Source of the DNA: Pseudomonas sp. ACM7 | GTDB taxonomy: Bacteria; Pseudomonadota; Gammaproteobacteria; Pseudomonadales; Pseudomonadaceae | Assembly (NCBI RefSeq): GCF_004136015.1 | Contig: NZ_CP024866.1 | Location: 4,100,529 to 4,164,528 of the forward strand | Length of the DNA stretch: 64,000 bases | Direction: 5' to 3' | Shown: in pieces, positions 24,064 through 32,286 of the stretch | Layout of the letters: each line of letters starts with the position of its first letter | Position numbering within the stretch: the first letter of the stretch is position 1 | The notes under the pieces: model-generated | What the model was told of the DNA's origin: nothing | Database searches by the model: none | Seen by the model: only the letters and a program-made list of their open reading frames with translations | Position numbers and translations under genes: made by a program

Positions 24064-25182
24064 CTACGTAACCTTGGACGGTTCCCGAGTGCGCTGTTGC
24101 GCCTGGGGTTGGGATTGCGCCCAGTTTTCCGGCAGGTTGATGTAGTCCACCAGTTCCCGCAGGCGTCCATGATCACGGGCGTTGAAGGTGAAGGCGAGTC
24201 GTGCAAGGTGGCTGAACTGCGGTTCGTCGTGTTCCTCTCCGCTGTAGGCGTGTTGATGGAAGTGATCGCTCAGACACAGGTCGGCAAATGCCTCCTGCAT
24301 GTGTTCGAGCGCCTGGTCGCTGAGCTTGTGATTCATGCGAATCACGAATTGATGCTTGAGCCAGCGGCTGGAGTGGAAGTTGCTGTAGAACTGATTGATC
24401 TGCTCCACAGCCTCTTCCGCGCTGTAGACCAGACTGACGAGTTTCATATCGGTCGGCAGGATGTAGCGATTCTCCTCCAGTTGATGGTGGATGAAATCCA
24501 ACGCGCCTTGCCAGAACTTACCGCCGGGAGCGTCCAGCAATATCACGGGCACCAGCGGGCTTTTGCCAGTCTGGATCAGTGTCAGCACTTCCAGCGCTTC
24601 ATCCAGGGTACCGAAACCGCCAGGGCACAAGACCAGCGCATCAGCTTCCTTGACGAAGAACAGCTTGCGGGTGAAGAAGAAGTGGAAGGGCAGCAGATTG
24701 GTTGTGCCATTCACGGTGGGATTGGCATGTTGCTCGAAGGGTAGGGTGATGTTGAATCCCAGGCTGTGTGCCAGGCCAGCACCTTCGTGGGCCGCGGCCA
24801 TGATGCCGCCACCGGCACCGGTGATGACCATCAGGTCTGAGCGCGCCAGCGCGGCACCAAGTTCTCGGGCCAGACCATACAGCGGATGTTCTATCGGTGT
24901 TCGGGCCGAGCCAAAAACGGTGACCTTGCGGCGCCCCCTGAATTGCTCCAGAACACGGAAAGCGTGCTCCAGTTCACGCAGGGCTTGAAGGGTGATCTTG
25001 GCATTCCAGCGGTTGTGATCTTCCTGGGCCATGCGCAGCACGGTCAGGATCATGTCGCGGTAGATCGGGATGTTCGGGCTGTTGGGTGAAACCAGGTTGA
25101 GTTGCTCTTCGACCTTGCTGATGAGGTCGTGGCCGCTTTCTTCAAAATGACGGCTCAGGAGGTCATTCGGTTGGTAAGGCAT
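24064..25182 (-). CDS. LOG-family nucleotide hydrolase
   Basis: 372 residues with a Rossmann-like core of the LOG/lysine-decarboxylase-like family. VTVFGSARTP, TGAGGGIMAAAHEG and the signature PGGFGTLDE bind the nucleotide phosphate and ribose. Family members (PpnN, LOG) cleave the N-glycosidic bond of nucleoside 5'-monophosphates. Residues 1-85 form a helical N-terminal extension typical of the longer bacterial members. AAGGAG before ATG 25182 fixes the start; a frame open to 25293 adds a basic segment without a ribosome site. The exact substrate is unknown. Confidence 0.85.
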   Translation of the reverse strand: MPYQPNDLLSRHFEESGHDLISKVEEQLNLVSPNSPNIPIYRDMILTVLRMAQEDHNRWNAKITLQALRELEHAFRVLEQFRGRRKVTVFGSARTPIEHPLYGLARELGAALARSDLMVITGAGGGIMAAAHEGAGLAHSLGFNITLPFEQHANPTVNGTTNLLPFHFFFTRKLFFVKEADALVLCPGGFGTLDEALEVLTLIQTGKSPLVPVILLDAPGGKFWQGALDFIHHQLEENRYILPTDMKLVSLVYSAEEAVEQINQFYSNFHSSRWLKHQFVIRMNHKLSDQALEHMQEAFADLCLSDHFHQHAYSGEEHDEPQFSHLARLAFTFNARDHGRLRELVDYINLPENWAQSQPQAQQRTREPSKVT

Positions 25183-25549
25183 CAACTTCTCCTTCCATAC
25201 AGGCTCTGTTTTTCCCTTGGATGAAGGAAACATTCGCACTACAAGACGTGCAATGGGCAGCCCTTTCCTGCCCTGAAAATTGAACGTGAACACTATGAAT
25301 CTAGACCCTCGCGGAGATTTCCGCTGACTTGATCATTGCGCCGCAAAGTCTTTCCTGGCAACCGCTTATTGGCGATTTGCAAGGTGCTTTCACCGCTCGT
25401 CTGAACGCAAGGCGAGTGTCTGACAGTCTGATTTACTAAATTACAGGCATGGCACGACAACTTTGTTGCGTCAAAGGCAGGACGCACGGTACAAGCGGTT
25501 CAAGGATTTTTCGCTCAAGCAAGGGCGAGGTGCAGGGAGGCGGGAAGCT
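25183..25549. other. Intergenic region without a gene
   Basis: This 367-bp stretch separates two divergent genes. It holds the LOG ribosome site and presumably two promoters, but I recognise no RNA gene, repeat or operator. Short frames in it lack ribosome sites and coding-like composition. Confidence 0.4.
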
Positions 25550-25744
25550 ATGACCAGAGTCATTCTGGAGATCGATACGCAACTGTATCGATTGCTGAAA
25601 TCATCAGCCGAGACCAATCATTTGAGTCTCGAAGAAGAGTGCTGCCGGCGTCTGGAGGGGGCCGAGCGACGTTCACGTTATTTGCAAGCGTTGTTGGCAG
25701 AACTGCGCGCCGAGGATGAACAGCGGCGCGCCACTTCCCGATGA
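25550..25744 (+). CDS. Small conserved-looking protein, possibly ribbon-helix-helix
   Basis: 64 residues (MTRVILEIDTQLYRLLKSSA...). The opening strand followed by two helices (LYRLLKSSAETN and LEEECCRRLEGAERR) is the layout of Arc/CopG-like antitoxin or regulator folds, but I do not recognise the family with certainty. GGGAGG at 25535-25540 sets the ATG. No toxin gene accompanies it; the convergent PA3611-like gene begins right after its stop codon. Confidence 0.55.
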   Translation: MTRVILEIDTQLYRLLKSSAETNHLSLEEECCRRLEGAERRSRYLQALLAELRAEDEQRRATSR

Positions 25745-26170
25745 TTACTTCTTCTTGGCCGGAGCCGCTTTCGGGCAGTCCGATTCCTGATAGCTGGCCG
25801 AGCCGACTGAGCGGTTGGTCTTCACCTCAGTGAAGTCGTAACGCATGACCGCGCCCTTGGCCATCAGTTTGCGGAACGATGGGTTGTTGCATACAGAGGC
25901 GCCAAGCTGGAAATACACGGCTTTCGGGTCGGCACGCATCTTGTTGGCGTGGCTGCTTTGTACGCTTAGATGGTTGATCAGCGTGTTGCCTTCGACGGTG
26001 TAGCCCTGATCAAGAATGTCTTCGTTGATCGCCCGTGGAGTACCAACACTGCTTTGTGTGGCGACGTTTCGCAGCTCTCTGTTGAGATTCTGCTCACTCA
26101 AGGAAGCAGCCTGAGCGCTGAAGGACGACGCCAGCAAAATGGCAGCGGTGGGAACGATAAGGCGCAGCAT
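25745..26170 (-). CDS. Periplasmic PA3611-like protein (quorum-sensing-regulated virulence factor family)
   Basis: 141 residues with a signal peptide (MLRLIVPTAAILLASSFSAQA). The mature part is small and all-alpha/beta with two cysteines (SVCNNPSF and ESDCPKA) that could form a disulfide, and a lysine-rich end. It resembles P. aeruginosa PA3611, annotated as a quorum-sensing-regulated factor; its molecular role is not known. A CAGGAG ribosome site precedes ATG 26170. Position near recA and erdR agrees with PAO1, where PA3611 lies close to PA3604 and recA. Confidence 0.65.
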   Translation of the reverse strand: MLRLIVPTAAILLASSFSAQAASLSEQNLNRELRNVATQSSVGTPRAINEDILDQGYTVEGNTLINHLSVQSSHANKMRADPKAVYFQLGASVCNNPSFRKLMAKGAVMRYDFTEVKTNRSVGSASYQESDCPKAAPAKKK

Positions 26171-26359
26171 GAAACTCTCCTGGTTCAGTGACTGGTGGTT
26201 CGACCCGTCACATGACTGTGCGTTCAGTGGCGGCGAATTATAGGGGACGAGGCCTGGGCGGTACAGGCTTGCGCCGGCTGCTCTGATAAACTGCCGCTAC
26301 TTTCTGCCCTGCCGAGTGTTTTTCGTGTCGATTTTCTTCCCCTGCCGGCGTTGCCTGCG

Positions 26360-27094
26360 ATGAACCCTGCAACCCCACGCTTTGCTGCCAACGCAGTAGC
26401 CCGCTTGCGCGATGAGCGAGAGGAAGAGGGCATCAAGCCGATTCAGGCCCGAGGCTGGAGGGCACCGCGTTGCCGAGCCTGCCGCGTGATCGAGAGTCAC
26501 TGTCTGTGCGCCTGGCGCCCGCAAGTCGAGGCCCGCTCTGGCGTGTGCCTGATCATGACCAACAAGGAAGTGTTCAAGCCGAGCAACACCGGTTGGCTGA
26601 TCGCCGATGTGGTGCGCGACAACCATGCATTCATCTGGTCGCGTACGGAGGTTGATGAGCAATTGCTGGCGCTGCTGGCCGACCCGCAATGGCAACCTTA
26701 TCTGGTGTTTCCGGGTGAGTACGTCGAACCCGAACGTGTCACAAACAGCGTCGATGCCGATAATTCGAAGCGTCCGCTGTTCATTCTCCTGGATGCCACC
26801 TGGACAGAAGCCCGGAAGATTTTCCGCAAAAGCCCCTACTTTGATCGGCTTCCGATCCTGAGCCTGTTGCCCGAGAAGTTGTCGCGGTACCGGTTGCGCC
26901 GATCGACCCGCAGCGAGCATTTATGCACAGCCGAAGTGGCGGCGTTGTGTCTCGATCTGGCGGGTGATACCGAGGCCGCGTCGGCACTGGACGCTTATTT
27001 CGACGTGTTCAGCCAACATTACCTCGATGCCAAACATCAGCTTGAAATGAATGTTTCAACACCGGCACACGCCGAGCTGATGCCTTTTGTGTAA
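26360..27094 (+). CDS. tapT: DTW-domain tRNA-uridine aminocarboxypropyltransferase (TapT-like)
   Basis: 244 residues. RCRACRVIESHCLC (about 40-53) is the Zn-binding Cys cluster, and FILLDATWTEARKI contains the D-x-T-W signature of the DTW/SPOUT family. KLSRYRLRRSTRSEHLCTAE follows. E. coli TapT installs acp3U at position 47 of tRNA using S-adenosylmethionine; the same role is inferred here. I take the ATG at 26360; a TTG at 26351 is in frame but less likely. Confidence 0.82.
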   Translation: MNPATPRFAANAVARLRDEREEEGIKPIQARGWRAPRCRACRVIESHCLCAWRPQVEARSGVCLIMTNKEVFKPSNTGWLIADVVRDNHAFIWSRTEVDEQLLALLADPQWQPYLVFPGEYVEPERVTNSVDADNSKRPLFILLDATWTEARKIFRKSPYFDRLPILSLLPEKLSRYRLRRSTRSEHLCTAEVAALCLDLAGDTEAASALDAYFDVFSQHYLDAKHQLEMNVSTPAHAELMPFV

Positions 27095-27328
27095 ATCGGC
27101 GCCCCTGTCACGCGCTGATTGTCGCCCATACTGCAAAGAACTGTACTGGCCATGCACCTTGACCACCCCGGCTTCGCTGGGCATGCTTGGCGCCGATTAG
27201 GGCGCGGCCAAAGTTTGATACGCCGTATTCTTTACGTGGATAGCCACGTGATTGGCGTTGAACGTGCCCTGTTGGTACAGCTCCGTGGCTGTACCTCGAG
27301 TTGTTTGAAAAACAGGATCATTTGAAAA

Positions 27329-27976
27329 ATGGCCACATACGAAATCCTGATTGCCGATGACCACCCTCTTTTTCGTAGCGCCCTGCATCAAGCGTTGACC
27401 CTGGGTCTGGGCCCGGAAGTCCGTCTGGTGGAAGTGGCAAGCATTGCCGAGCTGGAAACCCGTCTGGACGAGAAGTCCGACTGGGATCTGGTGCTGCTGG
27501 ACCTGAACATGCCGGGGGCCTACGGTTTTTCAGGGCTGGTGCTGCTGCGCGGTCAGTATCCGCAGATTCCGGTGGTCATGGTGTCGGCCCAGGAAGAAGC
27601 CTCGATCATGGTCAAGTCCCGTGAGTTCGGCGCCAGTGGCTTCATCCCCAAGTCCAGTGATCTGAGCGTCATTCAGAAAGCCGTACGCGCGGTGCTCGAT
27701 GGTGATGTGTTCTGGCCGCCCCAGGCGTTCGAGGCGGTCAGCGTTTCCGCCGAAGCCAAGGCCGCGAGCGAAGGCCTTGCGAGCCTGACGCCTCAGCAGT
27801 TTCGTGTCCTGACCATGGTCTGTGAAGGCTTGTTGAATAAGCAAATTGCCTACGAGCTGAGCGTTTCCGAAGCGACGATCAAGGCCCATGTGACGGCGAT
27901 TTTTCGCAAGCTGAATGTGCGGACCCGGACCCAGGCGGCGTTGCTTTTGCAACAACTTGAGTCAATTTCGAACTAA
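27329..27976 (+). CDS. erdR: Response regulator ErdR (NarL/LuxR family)
   Basis: 215 residues: receiver domain with Asp58 (LLDLNMPG) as phosphorylation site and Lys near 109 (GFIPKSS), and a C-terminal LuxR-type helix-turn-helix (LTPQQFRVLTMVCEGLLNKQ). It resembles PA3604/ErdR, an orphan regulator of ethanol and acetate/acetyl-CoA metabolism in Pseudomonas. No sensor kinase is adjacent; dgkA follows as in PAO1 (PA3603). The upstream gap (27095-27328) holds only a promoter-like region. Confidence 0.87.
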   Translation: MATYEILIADDHPLFRSALHQALTLGLGPEVRLVEVASIAELETRLDEKSDWDLVLLDLNMPGAYGFSGLVLLRGQYPQIPVVMVSAQEEASIMVKSREFGASGFIPKSSDLSVIQKAVRAVLDGDVFWPPQAFEAVSVSAEAKAASEGLASLTPQQFRVLTMVCEGLLNKQIAYELSVSEATIKAHVTAIFRKLNVRTRTQAALLLQQLESISN

Positions 27977-28056
27977 TAAGGCGCGGCGCGTTCACGCTTT
28001 TTTGACTGTGCTTAATCTAGCCTTCCCACTTCATTTTTTGGTCAGTTGCCTACTTT

Positions 28057-28419
28057 ATGTCACCTTTCAAAGGCCAAACCGGCCTAAAACGCATCCTCAA
28101 CGCCTCCGGCTATTCGCTGGACGGTCTGCGTGCAGCCTTCACCGGCGAAGCGGCCTTTCGGCAACTGGTGTGGCTCAACGTGATATTGATTCCGCTGTCG
28201 TTCTTCCTGAACGTCAGTCGTGTCGAGCAGGCGTTGTTGATTGCAGTCTGCCTGTTGGCGTTGATTGTCGAATTGCTCAATTCGGCAGTGGAAGCGGCCA
28301 TCGACCGCATTTCCCTTGAATTGCACCCGTTGTCCAAGAACGCCAAGGACATGGGCAGCGCCGCTCAGTTTGTAGCCTTGAGCATGATTGCGCTGGTCTG
28401 GGCAGTCATCCTGCTTTAA
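28057..28419 (+). CDS. dgkA: Diacylglycerol kinase DgkA
   Basis: 120 residues, three transmembrane helices (about 37-54, 57-75, 101-118) after an amphipathic start. The catalytic motif ELLNSAVEAAIDRI and KNAKDMGSAAQF are those of the trimeric bacterial enzyme. It phosphorylates diacylglycerol, recycling it for phospholipid synthesis. It follows erdR by 80 bp. Its stop TAA overlaps the stop of the convergent finR in a TTAA tetranucleotide (28416-28419). Confidence 0.95.
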   Translation: MSPFKGQTGLKRILNASGYSLDGLRAAFTGEAAFRQLVWLNVILIPLSFFLNVSRVEQALLIAVCLLALIVELLNSAVEAAIDRISLELHPLSKNAKDMGSAAQFVALSMIALVWAVILL

Positions 28420-29342
28420 GCGATAGTCGGCAGAACGATCTCGTCGCTGCGCTGCACCCCGGCGGTGAAGGCGCGGCACAGGTCGAGGAATTCGCGCATC
28501 GCTGATGTCTGATATTTCTGTTTGTGCCAGATGAAATAGAATTGCCGCGCCAGATCCAGATCCGGCGTCTCCACGGGCACCAGGCTGCCGCGGCGGAATG
28601 CATCGCGCAGTGCCAGGCGAGAAATGCAGCCAATCCCCAATCCGGACTCCACCGCACGCTTGATCGCTTCGGTGTGTTCCAGTTCCAGTCGGATATTCAG
28701 CGAGCTGCGATGGTGACGCATGGCCTGGTCAAAGGTCAGACGCGTGCCGGAGCCCTGTTCCCGCAGAATCCAGGCCTCGTGGGTTAGCTCTTCCATGGTC
28801 GCCGTGCCGCGCTTGGCCAGTGGATGCTGGGGCGCGCAGAACACCACCAATTCATCCTCGACCCAGCTCTGCACTTCTATGTCTGGATGACTACAGTCGC
28901 CTTCGATTAGACCCAGATCAATTTCATAGTGGGCGACCTGCTGCACAATGTTGGCAGTGTTCTGCACGTGCAGCTTCACCTGGCTTTCCGGATGGCGCTG
29001 CATGAAGCTGCCGATCAGCAAGGTGGCCAGGTAATTGCCGATGGTCAGTGTCGCGCCGACCGCCAGAGAGCCGAATCCCGACTTGCCATTGAGCAAGTCT
29101 TCGATTTCTTTGGACTGGTCGAGCAGCGCCACCGCTTGCGGCAGCAGCTGTTTGCCGAGGGCGTTGAGGCTCAGCCGTTTGCCGGCGCGGTCGAACAGCT
29201 GACAGCTGGACTGACGCTCTAGCTCGGTGATCGAGGTGCTCGCCGCCGATTGCGAGAGGTTGAGCAGACCCGCAGCACGGGATACGCTTTCCTGCTGGGC
29301 GACGGCGACGAATACTTGAAGTTGACGGAGAGTAAATCGCAT
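28416..29342 (-). CDS. finR: LysR-type regulator FinR
   Basis: 308 residues: N-terminal winged helix-turn-helix (MRFTLRQLQVFVAVAQQESV, SRAAGLLNLSQSAAS) and a C-terminal type 2 periplasmic-binding-like effector domain. It is divergent to fpr, the arrangement in P. putida where FinR activates fpr under oxidative or redox stress. ATG 29342 is chosen; an in-frame extension to 29501 crosses the promoter region. A 13-bp palindrome lies 13-25 bp upstream of its start. Confidence 0.88.
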   Translation of the reverse strand: MRFTLRQLQVFVAVAQQESVSRAAGLLNLSQSAASTSITELERQSSCQLFDRAGKRLSLNALGKQLLPQAVALLDQSKEIEDLLNGKSGFGSLAVGATLTIGNYLATLLIGSFMQRHPESQVKLHVQNTANIVQQVAHYEIDLGLIEGDCSHPDIEVQSWVEDELVVFCAPQHPLAKRGTATMEELTHEAWILREQGSGTRLTFDQAMRHHRSSLNIRLELEHTEAIKRAVESGLGIGCISRLALRDAFRRGSLVPVETPDLDLARQFYFIWHKQKYQTSAMREFLDLCRAFTAGVQRSDEIVLPTIA

Positions 29343-29354
29343 ATCTATATAACC

Positions 29355-29367
29355 GATAACCCTTATC
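29355..29367. promoter_or_regulatory. Palindrome in the finR-fpr control region
   Basis: GATAA-CCC-TTATC, a perfect 13-bp dyad just upstream of the finR start codon, within the intergenic region where a LysR-type regulator should bind. Assignment as the FinR site is an inference. Confidence 0.4.
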
Positions 29368-29490
29368 TTAATAATCCAGTTAACAGATATTGTGGCTGCC
29401 ATTAGAATGCGATGCAATTGCGCACAGCAGCTCATTTTTCGCAGAGCAGGCGCAGAGCATGCGCAGACAATCTCCAGGAGTCCCACGTAC

Positions 29491-30270
29491 ATGAGCAACA
29501 TGAACCACGAGCGTGTCCTCAGTGTTCACCACTGGAACGACACTCTGTTCAGCTTCAAGTGCACCCGCGATCCGGGCCTGCGCTTCGAGAACGGTCAGTT
29601 CGTGATGATCGGCCTGCAACAGCCCAACGGCCGGCCGCTCATGCGCGCTTACTCGATTGCCAGCCCGAACTGGGAAGAGCATCTCGAGTTCTTCAGCATC
29701 AAGGTGCCTGATGGCCCGCTGACTTCCCAGTTGCAGCATCTGAAGGAAGGCGACGAAATCATCATCAGCAAAAAGCCTACCGGCACGCTGGTGCTGGATG
29801 ACTTGAAGCCTGGCAAACATTTGTACCTGCTCAGCACCGGTACCGGTCTGGCGCCGTTCATGAGCGTCATCCAGGACCCGGAAACCTACGAGCGTTTCGA
29901 AAAAGTGATCCTGTGCCACGGCGTGCGTTACGTCAACGAAGTCGCTTACCGCGAGTTCATCACCGAGCACTTGCCGCAGAACGAGTTCTTCGGCGAGGCC
30001 TTGCGTGACAAGTTGATCTACTACCCGACTGTGACCCGTGAGCCGTTCGAGAACGAAGGTCGCCTGACCGACCTGATGCGCAGCGGCAAGCTGTTCAGCG
30101 ACATCGGTCTGCCACCGATCAACCCGCAAGACGACCGCGCCATGCTGTGCGGCAGCCCGAGCATGCTCGACGAGACCAGCGAAGTGTTGAACAGCTTCGG
30201 CCTGAAAGTGTCGCCGCGGATGCGCGAGCCGGGTGATTACCTGATCGAGCGAGCGTTCGTCGAGAAGTAA
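29491..30270 (+). CDS. fpr: Ferredoxin-NADP+ reductase Fpr
   Basis: 259 residues of bacterial subclass I FNR. MRAYSIASPN binds the FAD flavin, STGTGLAPFM the NADP phosphate, and the C-terminal VEK ends the family. It moves electrons between NADPH and ferredoxin or flavodoxin, supporting iron-sulfur repair during oxidative stress. CAGGAG at 29475-29480 supports ATG 29491; ATG 29500 is an alternative. Divergent from finR and followed by a strong terminator. Confidence 0.95.
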   Translation: MSNMNHERVLSVHHWNDTLFSFKCTRDPGLRFENGQFVMIGLQQPNGRPLMRAYSIASPNWEEHLEFFSIKVPDGPLTSQLQHLKEGDEIIISKKPTGTLVLDDLKPGKHLYLLSTGTGLAPFMSVIQDPETYERFEKVILCHGVRYVNEVAYREFITEHLPQNEFFGEALRDKLIYYPTVTREPFENEGRLTDLMRSGKLFSDIGLPPINPQDDRAMLCGSPSMLDETSEVLNSFGLKVSPRMREPGDYLIERAFVEK

Positions 30271-30286
30271 GCACACCGCATCACTG

Positions 30287-30326
30287 AAAAGCCCCCATTG
30301 CCTGTGCAGGCAATGGGGGCTTTTTT
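30287..30326 (+). terminator. fpr terminator
   Basis: AAAAGCCCCCATTGCC-tgtgc-AGGCAATGGGGGCTTTTTT, a long perfect stem with T run 16 bp after the fpr stop. Confidence 0.95.
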
Positions 30327-30343
30327 ATGCCCAATGCAAACCT

Positions 30344-30444
30344 TGTAGGAGCTGTCGAGTGAAACGAGGCTGCGATCTTTTGATCTTGTTTTTTAAAAGC
30401 AACATCAAAAGATCGCAGCCTCGTTTCACTCGACAGCTCCTACA
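30344..30444. repeat. REP-type inverted repeat, family A, copy 1
   Basis: Two perfect complementary arms of 41 bp (30344-30384 and 30404-30444) flank a 19-nt AT-rich loop. The outer sequence is TGTAGGAGCTGTCGAGTGAA and the inner part contains GCTGCGATCTTTTGAT. The right arm contains the stop codon of trmO (30440-30442). Confidence 0.92.
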
Positions 30445-31141
30445 GGTTGGAGGCGGGAATGACTTCAAGGACGCGAATTACACCCGCCTCGGGGTAATGC
30501 CAACGTACGTCCAGGTCCCAGAACTGCGCGCCGTATTCCCGTTCGGGTGTAGGAATCTGATACGCCGGACGTGGGTCTTGTGCCAGGCATTGCTCAATCA
30601 GCGCCACCAGCGGTTCTTCAAGGCGCTGAGCATGGCTGTGAGCCTGTTGCAGCGCTGAGTCCGTCCACTGCACGGGAATCAGCTGCGGCGCAGCGCTGGC
30701 GATGCTGTTGGAGGCCGTATCGATGATGTCGGCGTAAGGCACGTAGGGTTTGATGTCGAGAATCGGTGTGCCGTCCAGCAGGTCGATGCCGGATATCCAC
30801 AGGCGATTGGCTTCAACCTTGTCCAGTTTGACCACTGACTGGCCGATGCCATTGGGGCGATGCGTCGCGCGGGTGGCGAACACGCCCATGGATTTGTTAC
30901 CGCCGAGGCGAGGAGGGCGGACTTTCAGCCGTGGCTTTTCTTCCAGTGCCTGATGAAACAGGAACAGCAGCCACACGTGGCTGACCTGTTCCAGACCTTG
31001 CACCGCATCGCCCTGATCGAACGGCGCCACCAGTTCCAGTACGCCGCGAGCGGCCGGGGCCAGTTGTGGCTGGCGCGGGATGGCGAACTTCTCCTTGAAG
31101 CAGGAGCGCACAAAGCCGATTGGGGAAACGCTGTAGGTCAT
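30440..31141 (-). CDS. trmO: tRNA m6t6A37 methyltransferase TrmO (TsaA/YaeB)
   Basis: 233 residues. The YaeB/TsaA fold is shown by PIGFVRSCFKEKFAIPRQP, HVWLLFLFHQ and FATRATHRPNGIGQSVV, the S-adenosylmethionine-binding region. The enzyme N6-methylates t6A at position 37 of tRNAs decoding ACY. Length matches the E. coli enzyme. ATG 31141 is preferred; a frame to 31174 adds an N-terminal Pro-rich stretch. The last codons and TAG lie in the arm of a REP repeat, so the C-terminus was probably set by the repeat's insertion. Confidence 0.9.
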   Translation of the reverse strand: MTYSVSPIGFVRSCFKEKFAIPRQPQLAPAARGVLELVAPFDQGDAVQGLEQVSHVWLLFLFHQALEEKPRLKVRPPRLGGNKSMGVFATRATHRPNGIGQSVVKLDKVEANRLWISGIDLLDGTPILDIKPYVPYADIIDTASNSIASAAPQLIPVQWTDSALQQAHSHAQRLEEPLVALIEQCLAQDPRPAYQIPTPEREYGAQFWDLDVRWHYPEAGVIRVLEVIPASNL

Positions 31142-31218
31142 GGTCTGGGGTCGAGGCGGGGTGAGGGCGGGCATGATAACCCGAGCGACCGTCGGACCGG
31201 TGGTGCCTGTCTATCCGT

Positions 31219-31286
31219 CATCGCGAGCAAGCTCGCTCCCACAGGGAAACGCGGTCAAATGTGGGAGCGAGCTTGCTCGCGATGGC
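31219..31286. repeat. REP family B, paired copy 1
   Basis: Two REP units pointing outwards (TCGCGAGCAAGCTCGCTCCC and its complement GGGAGCGAGCTTGCTCGCGA) separated by about 24 bp. The consensus in this family is GTGGGAGCGGGCTTGCTCGC; here one base in the stem differs in both arms, keeping pairing. Confidence 0.9.
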
Positions 31287-31299
31287 CGCACCGCCGACT

Positions 31300-32070
31300 T
31301 TAGAGACTGAACCCGCCATCCAAAGGGATGATATTGCCGGTCATGTAGGCCCCGGCCGTACTCGCCAGACTGATCGCCAGCGCCGCCATCTCTTCCTCCC
31401 GGCCCCAGCGTTTCATTGGAATCAACGCCGTGTCGTCGGCCAACGCCTGCTCATCATTGCCAATGTGCTGAGTCATCTTGCTCGGAAAACGCCCCGGTGC
31501 GATGACGTTGACATTGATGTGCTGGTTCACCAGCTCCCGCGCCAGAATCCGCGACAGTTGATGCAGGGCAGCCTTACTCGGTCCATAGGCATATGCCTGC
31601 TCGCCAAAAGATGAAATTCCCGCCACTGAACCGATATTGATAATTCGCGCCGGATTCGCTGCCGAACTGGCCTTACGCAGCAGCGGCAAAAACTGCTGAA
31701 TGCAGTTGAACACCGAGGTCACGTTCAGCTGCATGACCTTTTCCCAGCCCTTGACCGGGTAGCTCTCCAGCGGCGCACCCCACGTAGTGCCGGCGTTGTT
31801 CACCAGAATATCCAGATGAGTGATCTGCTCGCCCAGTCGCGTAGCCAGCTCAAGTACGCCTTCTTCGGTGGCCAGGTTGGCCGCCACTCCGTGGCAACGA
31901 CCGAATGCGCTCAATTCATCGGCCGTTTGCTGACAGGCTTCGGCATCCCGGGCGCAGACGTATACGGTGGCGCCAGCCTCGACAAAAGCCTTGGCGATCA
32001 TTTTGCCGATACCGCGTGTGCCGCCGGTCACCAGAGCGGTGCGGCCTTGCAGGGAAAAATACGGGTGCAT
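31300..32070 (-). CDS. rhlG: NADPH-dependent 3-ketoacyl reductase RhlG
   Basis: 256 residues, a short-chain dehydrogenase with TGGTRGIG (15-22) for NADPH, NNAG near 91 and the catalytic set Ser148, Tyr162, Lys166 (YGPSK). The start MHPYFSLQGRTALVTGG and the end GNIIPLDGGF are like P. aeruginosa RhlG, a ketoacyl-ACP reductase linked with rhamnolipid and PHA precursor supply. No rhlAB genes are nearby, so the role in a strain without rhamnolipids is open. Confidence 0.85.
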   Translation of the reverse strand: MHPYFSLQGRTALVTGGTRGIGKMIAKAFVEAGATVYVCARDAEACQQTADELSAFGRCHGVAANLATEEGVLELATRLGEQITHLDILVNNAGTTWGAPLESYPVKGWEKVMQLNVTSVFNCIQQFLPLLRKASSAANPARIINIGSVAGISSFGEQAYAYGPSKAALHQLSRILARELVNQHINVNVIAPGRFPSKMTQHIGNDEQALADDTALIPMKRWGREEEMAALAISLASTAGAYMTGNIIPLDGGFSL

Positions 32071-32165
32071 GGCGAATCCTGAGAGCTGAGGGTCAATACA
32101 CCCTAGTCGTCAGCCGCGGGAAGCGGAGCCACTATTTTTGCGAGGAATGAGGGTCTATACGGTCT

Positions 32166-32266
32166 TGTAGGAGCTGTCGAGTGCAACGAGGCTGCGATCT
32201 TTTGATCTTGTTTTTTAAAATCAAAGTCAAAAGATCGCAGCCTCGTTGCTCTCGACAGCTCCTACA
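32166..32266. repeat. REP-type inverted repeat, family A, copy 2
   Basis: Same family as the element at 30344: TGTAGGAGCTGTCGAGTGCA on the left, and the complementary GCTCTCGACAGCTCCTACA on the right, with the same GATCTTTTGAT inner stem and an AT-rich loop. Arms differ by a few bases. Confidence 0.9.
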
Positions 32267-32286
32267 CAGTAGATCCGTCTCGCACG

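Noticed and set aside
25183-25549. Regulatory RNA between the LOG gene and the small downstream gene
   Set aside because: No terminator, GGA repeats or conserved stem is visible; only ordinary intergenic sequence.
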